In this document: piece by piece, positions 1 through 5,700 of the stretch | How positions within the stretch are numbered: the first letter of the stretch is position 1 | Layout: each line of letters begins with the position of its first letter | Assembly: GCA_003534175.1 (NCBI GenBank) | Contig: DPFD01000213.1 | Coordinates: 1 to 6,923, forward strand | Reading direction: 5' to 3' | DNA length: 6,923 bases | From: Chitinophagaceae bacterium | Lineage (GTDB): Bacteria; Bacteroidota; Bacteroidia; Chitinophagales; Chitinophagaceae | The notes under the pieces: generated by a model | Told to the model about the DNA's origin: nothing | The model's input: only the letters and a program-made list of their open reading frames with translations | Database searches by the model: none | Translations under genes and position numbers: made by a program

Positions 1-319
1 CTCCTTCAATGTAGACTTTGGCGGCACCCCCGTTCCCCTCAGCGTTACCCTGAACAATCAGGTGATAGCGTCTAATACTACCCGTACAGTCAGAGGAAAC
101 AATTACACCGGTGTAAAACATATTAAAACAACCGTTTCGGCCGTGGTAGGCACCCCGCCCATCAGCACACCTGTTACCGGATTGTTCTCTGATATTAACT
201 CATACTACGCACCCCGTTACGGACTCATTGAAAACAGTACCATTCTCAGTATCGATTTCATGGGCGTACAGGACAGTGTAAACACTCAAACCTTTTTGCT
301 GAGTGCCACTTTGCCATAA
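1..319 (+). CDS. C-terminal part of an unrecognised, probably exported protein (5' end outside window)
   Basis: An open frame enters from the left edge (first full codon at position 2) and ends with TAA at 317-319, giving 105 visible residues. The Met at 62 is internal to this frame, because the reading continues upstream with no stop and similar composition. The peptide is rich in Thr, Ser, Val and Asn, has few charged residues, no cysteine and no transmembrane segment. It alternates hydrophobic and polar residues, which suggests beta structure in a secreted or surface lipoprotein. I recognise no domain and no catalytic motif. The N-terminus, with any signal peptide, lies outside the window, so localisation is inference. 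A strong terminator follows 22 bases after the stop, so this is the last gene of its transcript. Confidence 0.75.
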   Translation, partial: SFNVDFGGTPVPLSVTLNNQVIASNTTRTVRGNNYTGVKHIKTTVSAVVGTPPISTPVTGLFSDINSYYAPRYGLIENSTILSIDFMGVQDSVNTQTFLLSATLP

Positions 320-341
320 ATAATTTTATAAATCTCCACAG

Positions 342-373
342 AAAGCCGTGCACATTGTGTCATGGCTTTTTTT
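342..373 (+). terminator. Rho-independent terminator
   Basis: The left arm AAAGCCGTG (342-350) pairs with CATGGCTTT (361-369) as nine base pairs including one G-T wobble. The 10-base loop can itself form a short CAC/GTG stem. The right arm runs straight into seven T residues (367-373). It sits 22 bases after the stop of the left-edge gene and ahead of the SRAP gene, so it separates the two transcripts. There is no matching T tract on the other strand, so it acts in the plus direction only. Confidence 0.8.
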
Positions 374-403
374 ATCTTGGTGATAATTATAATTAAATAT
401 TGA

Positions 404-1156
404 ATGTGTTATTACCTCGGATATGATGTAAAGAAAATAAAACACGTTCGAATTCGTGAGCAACAAATCGAATACGGAAAAAAAGTGCCCTTGCGCGCAT
501 TGCACAGCGGATTTGAATATGAGCTCGTGGAAATCATCCGGGCCGGTAGCCACAACCAACCCGAAAGCGCCGTCGCCCATTGGGAATTCATCCCCTTCTG
601 GATTAAGAATGCCGAAGAACTGATGGAATCCAGAAAGAAAGGCATACCCACCCTCAACGCTACTGCAGAAAAATTACTGACCAGCAAACTCTTTAAACAT
701 GCCGCAATGCACAGGCGTTGTCTTTTACCCGTATCCTGGTTTTTTGAATGGCAACATATTAGCATAGCGGGAGAGAAAAAGACAGAGAAAATCCCTTACT
801 GCATTACCGCTGAACAGGATGATTATTTATTGTTCGCCGGAATATGGCAACCATGGACCGATCAGCAAACCAGTGAAACCATCGACACTTTTGCCATTGT
901 TACCACGGAGGCCAATGAATGGATGGCACAAATTCATAATACCAAAAAAAGAATGCCGCTTATACTCAGTCAGTCCATGGCTGACGACTGGATTTCCCCC
1001 GAACTGAAAGAAACCGACATCCGCAGCATCCTCAGCACCCCCTGCAATGATATACCGTTAAAAGCATGGCCCATCCATAAAAATTTCAGAACCCACACCC
1101 ACCCTACCGAACCGGAACATTATAGCAACTTAACCGCGCTAAAAAAATTTGCATAA
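404..1156 (+). CDS. SRAP family protein (YedK/HMCES type), abasic-site DNA-protein crosslinker
   Basis: This 250-residue protein belongs to the SOS response-associated peptidase (SRAP) family, like E. coli YedK and human HMCES. Family knowledge: the Cys exposed at position 2 after Met removal forms a thiazolidine crosslink with abasic sites in single-stranded DNA and shields them at stalled forks. The expected residues are visible: Cys2 directly after the start Met, AHWEFIPFW (58-66) in place of the usual RWGLVPSW, Asn85 in PTLNATAE, RRCLLPVSWFFEW (104-116) with Glu115, and IHNTKKRMPLIL (177-188) with His178. The start at 404 is fixed because Cys must be residue 2. No Shine-Dalgarno sequence precedes it. 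The length fits the family (about 220-250). The C-terminus after about 225 is probably disordered. The Pr6Pr-type gene follows 35 bases later in the same direction, so the two are probably cotranscribed. I saw no LexA-like operator. Confidence 0.93.
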   Translation: MCYYLGYDVKKIKHVRIREQQIEYGKKVPLRALHSGFEYELVEIIRAGSHNQPESAVAHWEFIPFWIKNAEELMESRKKGIPTLNATAEKLLTSKLFKHAAMHRRCLLPVSWFFEWQHISIAGEKKTEKIPYCITAEQDDYLLFAGIWQPWTDQQTSETIDTFAIVTTEANEWMAQIHNTKKRMPLILSQSMADDWISPELKETDIRSILSTPCNDIPLKAWPIHKNFRTHTHPTEPEHYSNLTALKKFA

Positions 1157-1191
1157 CGCCCGGGCGTACCCTAAAATAAACCAACACCCAG

Positions 1192-1836
1192 ATGTCAGTT
1201 AAAAAAACATTCTCCCTGTTGATTGGTGTAACTGCCCTGTTTGCCGTGGTAGCACAATTTTTCTTAATGTTTGATATTACTACGGTAAGCACGGCTGAAA
1301 CCACCATCCGTTTTTTCAGTTACTTCACCATACTGACCAACAGCCTGGTGGCAACCTGTTTCTTATGGATGTTTTCTCGACTGAACCGTATGGATAGCGA
1401 ATGTACTCATCACACTCCACCATACTACACCGCTATCACCGTGTATATCCTGGTGGTGGGGTTGATATACCAGATTATATTACGGCCATTGTGGAAACCG
1501 GAAGGATTCAATAAAATAGTGGATGAACTCCTGCACACCGTTGTTCCACTCTGCACCTTTATTTTCTGGATGTTATATGGAAGAACTAAAGCCATCTCCT
1601 ATTCATCCATTCCATTATGGTTGCTATACCCCGTGATTTACCTGATCTATATTATCATCAGAGGATACTACAGTGATTTTTACCCTTATCCTTTTATAGA
1701 TGTAACTGCATTGGGACACGCAAAAGTTGCAATTAATGCCTTACTGGTTGCTGCGCTCTTCTCGGGGCTGATGGTATTGCTCATCTTTATAAACAACCGT
1801 ACGGATAAGTCTACTGATAACAATACGAAACGATAG
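1192..1836 (+). CDS. Pr6Pr family six-helix integral membrane protein
   Basis: This 214-residue, very hydrophobic protein has about six predicted membrane helices (roughly 7-28, 42-62, 78-98, 112-128, 139-157 and 176-200) and a short polar C-tail. The pattern fits the family named Pr6Pr in bacterial annotation: FFSYFTILTN at 41-50, DELLHTVVPL at 111-120, WLLYPVIYLIY at 143-153 and RGYYSDFYPYPFIDV at 157-171. The function of the bacterial family is not established as far as I know. The Thr-containing first loop and the LHTVVP motif resemble the eukaryotic AIG1/ADTRP (FAR-17a) membrane hydrolases, which use a Thr and a His; the candidates here are Thr46 and His115, but this is inference. The start at 1192 puts a charged MSVKK before the first helix. 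No Shine-Dalgarno and no obvious promoter lie in the 35-base gap after the SRAP gene, which supports cotranscription. Confidence 0.8.
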   Translation: MSVKKTFSLLIGVTALFAVVAQFFLMFDITTVSTAETTIRFFSYFTILTNSLVATCFLWMFSRLNRMDSECTHHTPPYYTAITVYILVVGLIYQIILRPLWKPEGFNKIVDELLHTVVPLCTFIFWMLYGRTKAISYSSIPLWLLYPVIYLIYIIIRGYYSDFYPYPFIDVTALGHAKVAINALLVAALFSGLMVLLIFINNRTDKSTDNNTKR

Positions 1837-2040
1837 GGAGCTTTGACATTCCTATGGCAGAGAACTATCACTTCTATTGTGAGCAAATCAACTTACTGTA
1901 TGGGTAACACATTTATTGAACACTTTCTGTATAATGTCCATCTGCGATCCATAAGAAAAGATCACGAATGGCTTTGGAAGTTGGCACCCTCACAGATATG
2001 TAGTAACTTAATCAGATTAAAAACGGGTAAAACAGTCATC
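1837..2040. other. Non-coding gap between the Pr6Pr-type gene and the lipoprotein gene
   Basis: About 200 bases without a convincing gene. The lipoprotein frame is open upstream to an ATG at 1843, but the added 66 residues look random and would bury the signal peptide. A weak hairpin (1833-1839 with 1849-1855, seven pairs including one G-T) overlaps the Pr6Pr stop but has no T tract, so it is not a convincing terminator. The right half holds the weak promoter candidate listed separately. I see no tRNA, repeat or riboswitch fold. Confidence 0.5.
1981..2011 (+). promoter_or_regulatory. Weak candidate Bacteroidetes promoter for the lipoprotein gene
   Basis: TTG at 1981-1983 is followed after 20 bases by TAACTTAA at 2004-2011. 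This fits the first six positions of the Bacteroidetes TAnnTTTG box but lacks the final TG. Spacing is as expected for the TTG/TAnnTTTG pair, and the lipoprotein start lies 29 bases downstream. In AT-rich intergenic DNA such a match can arise by chance. Confidence 0.25.
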
Positions 2041-2514
2041 ATGCAAAAATCCATTTTCAACGCCCTTCAGGTTTTCTTGCTGTGCATACTTTTCATGGCA
2101 TGCACCTCCTCCAAAAAAAGTACGCTAACTGAAAAGAACGTTAGCCGAAAAGAACCCATTGTGCTCATCAACAACTACACCTATCTTTTACTCCAGCCTG
2201 CTAACAACCCCAAATATGGTTACGACCCTGCGTACTCGATTGATGTAGGAGGAGTAAATAAATCGATGGGGCCGGATAATCAGCGCAGATTTTTAAACGC
2301 ATTACTTGGCCCGAATGGTGAAACTGTAAAATACCACAGAGCCGGAAGTTGTTGTGCCTTTAAAACGCCCAATGGTTTTGACGGAGTGGGGTTAATGGAC
2401 CGATACAGAATTTACTGGGACGGAAGTAAAGACACCCTCACCCTCTACATTAACATGTACGACGAAGGGGATTTGTTTATCCCTGCAGGATTAAAAGCCA
2501 GGAAACTGTATTAA
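2041..2514 (+). CDS. Small conserved lipoprotein (family often mislabelled KDO-8-phosphate synthase)
   Basis: This 157-residue precursor has a lipoprotein signal: MQKS, a hydrophobic stretch (5-19), then FMAC with the lipidated Cys21 followed by a Ser/Lys/Thr-rich linker. I start it at 2041 because only this Met places the signal at the N-terminus; the in-frame ATG at 1843 would add 66 unrelated residues. The mature part carries YGYDPAYSIDVGG (59-71), GPDNQRRFLNALLGPNGE (77-94), AGSCCAFKTPNG (101-112), LMDRY (118-122) and LYINMYDEGDLFIPAG (135-150). From memory this matches a widespread Bacteroidetes family of small outer-membrane or periplasmic lipoproteins often labelled 2-dehydro-3-deoxyphosphooctonate aldolase. 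That enzyme is a cytoplasmic TIM barrel of about 270 residues, so the label cannot be right here. The biochemical role is unknown. The adjacent Cys104-Cys105 pair is striking in such a short exported protein. Confidence 0.85.
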   Translation: MQKSIFNALQVFLLCILFMACTSSKKSTLTEKNVSRKEPIVLINNYTYLLLQPANNPKYGYDPAYSIDVGGVNKSMGPDNQRRFLNALLGPNGETVKYHRAGSCCAFKTPNGFDGVGLMDRYRIYWDGSKDTLTLYINMYDEGDLFIPAGLKARKLY

Positions 2515-2596
2515 TGCGTTTGAACAATTAACAGGTTGAATGTTCCGTAATTATTTGAATTGTTTGTAAGCGAAATTAAACATCAACCTGCATTAA
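2511..2596. repeat. Nested imperfect inverted repeat between convergent genes, possible bidirectional terminator
   Basis: TTAATGC (2511-2517) is the exact reverse complement of GCATTAA (2590-2596). Inside it, CAGGTTGAATG (2532-2542) matches CATCAACCTG (2581-2590) with one bulged A. The outer arms contain the stop codons of both flanking genes (TAA at 2512-2514 and, on the minus strand, 2593-2595). AACAATT/AATTGTT (2523-2529/2558-2564) could form a competing stem. The loop is long and there is no T tract, so termination is only a guess. Confidence 0.35.
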
Positions 2597-3291
2597 TCCA
2601 ACAGTTTAACCTCTGTTCGCCTGTTCATAGCACGGCCTTCTTCCGTTTTATTATCGGCTACCGGTTCAGACATGCCATATCCTTTTGCCGTAACGCGGTC
2701 AGCCTCAATGCCACGCGAAATAATATAACTCCTCACGGCATTTGCCCTTTCTTCCGACAATTTTTTATTGCTCGCAGCAGAGCCCACATTATCAGTATGC
2801 CCGCCAATTTCAATGCGCTGATCCGGCTTTCTTTTTAAATAACTGACCAACTCATCTATCACCGCATACGATTCAGGTTCCAGCAATGCCTTTCCGGTTT
2901 CGAAATTGCAATCCTCCAACACAAAGGTGCGCGAGGGCTCAAACTGAATATCAACCTTGAACGGATCCTTGTAATACGCATTCCCTTCCAGTGCCGGAAT
3001 TTCAAACATATTGTAACTGGTGGAATCCTTAAAGCCTAAAATGAATATTTCATATTTATCGCCTGCCGGCAAGCGGGTGGCAAACTTTCCATCCTCTCCC
3101 GAAATACCCTGATATTCACGCCCGTTTTTCGTGCTGCGAAAAACAATGATCTCATTCGGACTGGCATTTTTTTTAAAATCGGTGATGTGCACATGAATGG
3201 GCGCATCTTTAGGAATACTTGCATCCTGTTCCTGAACCTGTGCCAGGCTCCATACAGGAATACACAGCAGTAACCATAGTATTTGTTTCAT
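2593..3291 (-). CDS. OmpA family outer-membrane/peptidoglycan-binding protein
   Basis: This 232-residue protein has a signal peptide (MKQILWLLLCIPVWSLA, cleavage expected after Ala17). A beta-rich region follows (about 30-115), resembling the carboxypeptidase-regulatory-like modules common in Bacteroidetes. Residues 122-231 form an OmpA C-terminal domain. The domain shows FETGKALLEPES (130-141), IEIGGHTDNVGS (160-171) with Asp167, LSEERANAVRSYI (178-190) with Arg182, RVTAKGYGMSEPV (199-211) and the terminal NRRTEV (223-228). Asp and Arg at these positions are the known ligands of diaminopimelate in peptidoglycan. There is no N-terminal beta-barrel as in E. coli OmpA, so it is more likely a periplasmic linker protein. 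It lies 51 bases downstream of tgt in the same direction and may be cotranscribed or use the candidate promoter at the tgt end. Its leader has no Shine-Dalgarno; instead it reads ACCTCCTCTT just before ATG. Confidence 0.92.
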   Translation of the reverse strand: MKQILWLLLCIPVWSLAQVQEQDASIPKDAPIHVHITDFKKNASPNEIIVFRSTKNGREYQGISGEDGKFATRLPAGDKYEIFILGFKDSTSYNMFEIPALEGNAYYKDPFKVDIQFEPSRTFVLEDCNFETGKALLEPESYAVIDELVSYLKRKPDQRIEIGGHTDNVGSAASNKKLSEERANAVRSYIISRGIEADRVTAKGYGMSEPVADNKTEEGRAMNRRTEVKLLD

Positions 3292-3320
3292 AAGAGGAGG
3301 TTTTGAGTGCCTAAAATAAG

Positions 3321-3348
3321 AAAATATATTATTATGAATAGATTACAA
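3321..3348 (-). promoter_or_regulatory. Candidate promoter for the OmpA-like gene
   Basis: On the minus strand, TTG (3348-3346, in the last codons of tgt) is followed after 17 bases by TATATTTT (3328-3321), which has seven of eight consensus positions of TAnnTTTG lacking only the final G. TATTTTCT two bases further is an alternative with 19-base spacing. The start codon at 3291 would have a leader of about 25 bases. The region is AT-rich, so a chance match is possible and readthrough from tgt is the alternative. Confidence 0.3.
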
Positions 3349-4482
3349 CCTGCGTTGCAACTTTTCTATCATGGTTACCTGCCATGAGGCAAACGTACCG
3401 GCCAAAATGTGCCTGCGCGCTTCGCCCACCAGCCACAAATAAAAAGCCAGGTTATGAATACTCGCAATAATCAGGCCCAGATATTCACCACTTTTAAATA
3501 AATGCCGCACGTAGGCCTTGGAATAATAAGTACTCACCCCTTCACCAATTCCTTCATCCAACGGTGAGAAATCATATTCCCACTTTTTATTGTCGATGTT
3601 TACTACGCCTTCTGAAGTAAACAACATGGCGTTTCGGCCGTTGCGGGTAGGCATCACACAATCGAACATATCCACCCCCATACCAATGCATTGCAGGATA
3701 TTCCAGGGTGTTCCCACCCCCATGAGGTAACGCGGTTTGGATTCCGGCAGATGCTCACAACACAATGCACAGATCTCATACATTTTATCCAGCGGCTCTC
3801 CCACACTCAATCCGCCGATGGCATTTCCCACCGCATCTTTAGAAGAAACAAAATCGCAGGACGCTTTTCGCAAATCAGGATGTACGCCTCCCTGTACAAT
3901 CGGAAATAAATTCTGCGTATATCCGTAACGGTCAGGTGTCTGATGAAAATGATCCCAACACCTGTTCAGCCAGCGATGGGTAAGTTCCATTGAGTTTTTA
4001 GCATAGGCGTAATCGCTTCCTCCGGGTGGACATTCATCAAAGGCCATTACAATATCCCCCCCGATTAACCGCTGTATATTCATTACTTTTTCGGGGGTAA
4101 ACAAATGCTTACTCCCGTCTATATGAGAACGAAACACCACACCTTCTTCATTGATTTTTCGCTGGGCCGAAAGGGAGAAAACCTGAAAGCCACCGCTGTC
4201 GGTAAGGATGGGCTTATCCCAGCCATTAAACCGGTGTAATCCGCCCGCCTTTTCCAGCACGTCTGTACCCGGGCGCAGGTATAGGTGATAAGTGTTGCCC
4301 AGAATTATTTGCGCCTGCACCTCATCCTTCAACTGCTGCTGAGTTACAGCCTTTACACTGCCCACCGTACCTACCGGCATGAAAATAGGGGTTGAAATCT
4401 CCCCGTGATCTGTTACTATGGTACCTGCCCGCGCTTTGGATTGCTTATCCTGTCCGTTCAGGGTAAAAGTGAGTGCCGCCAT
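3343..4482 (-). CDS. tgt: Queuine/preQ1 tRNA-guanine transglycosylase
   Basis: This 379-residue enzyme exchanges guanine 34 in GUN anticodons for preQ1, a step of queuosine synthesis. Key motifs: TDSGGFQVFSL (94-104) with catalytic Asp95; MAFDECPP (146-153) with Asp149 and Cys151, which recognise the base; IVQGG (195-199) with Gln197; GGLSVGEP (223-230), where Val after Ser fits bacterial preQ1 specificity; and DMFDCVMPTRNGR (271-283), whose FDC Asp274 is the nucleophile. In the C-terminal region the three cysteines that bind zinc in E. coli and Zymomonas Tgt are replaced by Ile312, Glu314 and Ser317, while His343 remains. An upstream in-frame ATG (4515) is rejected because it precedes a perfect promoter box at 4505-4498 and adds 11 unconserved residues. 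Counting from 4482, the N-terminus MAALTFTLNG starts the family fold directly. The OmpA-like gene lies downstream. Confidence 0.96.
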   Translation of the reverse strand: MAALTFTLNGQDKQSKARAGTIVTDHGEISTPIFMPVGTVGSVKAVTQQQLKDEVQAQIILGNTYHLYLRPGTDVLEKAGGLHRFNGWDKPILTDSGGFQVFSLSAQRKINEEGVVFRSHIDGSKHLFTPEKVMNIQRLIGGDIVMAFDECPPGGSDYAYAKNSMELTHRWLNRCWDHFHQTPDRYGYTQNLFPIVQGGVHPDLRKASCDFVSSKDAVGNAIGGLSVGEPLDKMYEICALCCEHLPESKPRYLMGVGTPWNILQCIGMGVDMFDCVMPTRNGRNAMLFTSEGVVNIDNKKWEYDFSPLDEGIGEGVSTYYSKAYVRHLFKSGEYLGLIIASIHNLAFYLWLVGEARRHILAGTFASWQVTMIEKLQRRL

Positions 4483-4497
4483 AACTTGAATTGAGTG

Positions 4498-4505
4498 CAA
4501 AGATA
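4498..4505 (-). promoter_or_regulatory. Bacteroidetes -7 promoter box of tgt
   Basis: The minus strand reads TATCTTTG, a perfect match to TAnnTTTG, followed by 15 bases and then the tgt ATG at 4482. Transcription would begin about 9 bases before the start codon, which decides the start at 4482 rather than the ATG at 4515. The nearest upstream TTTG (4535-4532) is 26 bases away, longer than the usual 19-21, so the -33 element is poor. Confidence 0.7.
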
Positions 4506-4553
4506 CCAAGGGCACACTGTATAATTCATTTCAAAAATAGAGCGAACTTCATT

Positions 4554-4561
4554 TACATTTG
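4554..4561 (+). promoter_or_regulatory. Bacteroidetes -7 promoter box of the glycosyltransferase-rsmG unit
   Basis: TACATTTG is a perfect TAnnTTTG match, with only five bases (CGCCC) before the ATG at 4567. In this promoter class transcription starts about 5-7 bases after the box, so the mRNA would start at or within a base or two of the ATG and be leaderless or nearly so. No good TTG lies at the -33 position; TTTC at 4529-4532 is the closest. Confidence 0.65.
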
Positions 4562-4566
4562 CGCCC

Positions 4567-5700
4567 ATGTATTTTGAGCAACTTCTGCATCATTGGAAAT
4601 TTATGTTGTTTGCCCTGTTTGTACTGGTGGCAGCCATACAACTGTTTTATTATCTCTACTTTTTCATCCGGCTGGCCATTTATAAACCCAAGTCGAAAAG
4701 TGAAAACCAAACACCTTCCGTGAGTGTGATTATTTGCGCGCGAGATGAGGCGGATAACCTTGCCCGTAACCTGCCCGGCAGCCTGGTGCAGGCCTACAGA
4801 TCAACACATGAAATTATTGTGGTGAACGATAATTCATACGACGAAACCAAGTACCTGCTCGAGGAATTGCGGAAAACATTTAAGCAGCTGCATATTGTGG
4901 ATTTAACACAGGAAGCCAAAATGATTCCCGGAAAAAAATTTCCGCTAAGCATCGGCATTAAAACGGCTAAGTATGAAGTGGTACTGCTCACCGATGCAGA
5001 TTGCATCCCCGCTTCTGAACACTGGATAGAACGCATGCAGGAAGCCTACGGTCCGGATACGGAGATTGTACTCGGCTATGGCGCGTACGCCAAGAAAAAG
5101 GGCATGCTGAACAAACTCATCCGATGGGAAACATTTCATGCGGCTCTACAATACCTCAGTTATGCCCGGGCAGGCATTCCATACATGGGCGTGGGCAGAA
5201 ACCTGAGTTATAAAAAAACGGTTTTCTTCAGGCAAAAAGGGTTTTCATCCCACAACCATATCCCCGGTGGAGACGACGACCTGTTCATTAACAAAGTGGC
5301 AAATAAAAAAAACACGGCCATTCAAATTCATCCCGACAGTTTTACCATCAGCAAGCCCGCATCTACCTGGTCGCAATGGCGCCAGCAAAAAATGCGTCAT
5401 TATACCACCGGTAAATTCTACAAAGGCTTTCATCGCTTTTTACTGGGCACCTATGCCTTGTCTCACTTTTTATTTTATCCGTTAGGGGTGTGCGCGGCAA
5501 TATGGTACGACTGGCGCATCGCGCTGGGCATTATAGGTCTTCGGTGGATAATACAGAGTTTTGTGTTTGCCAAAACCATGAAAAAGCTGGATGAGAAAGA
5601 CCTCATTCCGTATTTCCCGCTGCTGGACATCTGGATGTTCTTCTATTATATCATCTTTGCAGGAGCATTGATACGCAAACCGAACAAGAACTGGAAGTAA
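4567..5700 (+). CDS. Membrane-anchored family 2 glycosyltransferase
   Basis: This 377-residue protein has an N-terminal membrane helix (about 12-36), a cytoplasmic GT-A domain (50-290) and about three C-terminal helices (about 293-315, 318-336, 350-370), the layout of processive GT2 enzymes. The nucleotide-sugar motifs are SVSVIICARDE (51-61), EIIVVNDNSYDET (82-94) and TDADC (142-146), whose Asp143/Asp145 form the DxD metal site. GGDDDLF (234-240) supplies the likely catalytic Asp, and QKMRH (274-278) stands where processive enzymes have QxxRW, with His for Trp. The family makes surface polysaccharides or glycolipids; neither the sugar nor the acceptor can be read from the sequence. The start at 4567 follows a perfect promoter box by five bases. 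The stop TAA abuts the ATG of rsmG, so the two are cotranscribed and probably translationally coupled. Confidence 0.9.
   Translation: MYFEQLLHHWKFMLFALFVLVAAIQLFYYLYFFIRLAIYKPKSKSENQTPSVSVIICARDEADNLARNLPGSLVQAYRSTHEIIVVNDNSYDETKYLLEELRKTFKQLHIVDLTQEAKMIPGKKFPLSIGIKTAKYEVVLLTDADCIPASEHWIERMQEAYGPDTEIVLGYGAYAKKKGMLNKLIRWETFHAALQYLSYARAGIPYMGVGRNLSYKKTVFFRQKGFSSHNHIPGGDDDLFINKVANKKNTAIQIHPDSFTISKPASTWSQWRQQKMRHYTTGKFYKGFHRFLLGTYALSHFLFYPLGVCAAIWYDWRIALGIIGLRWIIQSFVFAKTMKKLDEKDLIPYFPLLDIWMFFYYIIFAGALIRKPNKNWK

Noticed and set aside
355..380. Possible promoter for the SRAP gene (TTG 355-357, TATCTTGG 373-380)
   Set aside because: Spacing is only 15 bases, the box has a mismatch, and the elements overlap the terminator hairpin. 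The real SRAP promoter could not be placed.
1157..1166. Perfect 10-base palindrome CGCCCGGGCG after the SRAP stop
   Set aside because: It has no loop and no T tract, is short, and sits inside a probable two-gene transcript. It is too little to call an operator or terminator.
1843..2040. 66-residue N-terminal extension of the lipoprotein frame starting at ATG 1843
   Set aside because: The added residues have no recognisable pattern and would bury a clear lipoprotein signal peptide that begins at the Met at 2041.
3295..3387. 26-codon plus-strand ORF starting GTG at 3307 behind AGAGGAGG, antisense to the end of tgt
   Set aside because: The ribosome-site-like sequence is simply the complement of the OmpA gene leader. 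Shine-Dalgarno sites are little used in this lineage, no promoter is evident, and the peptide shows no recognisable feature.
4483..4515. Upstream tgt start at 4515
   Set aside because: It lies upstream of a perfect TAnnTTTG box (4505-4498), so it would not be in the mRNA, and its 11 extra residues are outside the conserved Tgt fold.
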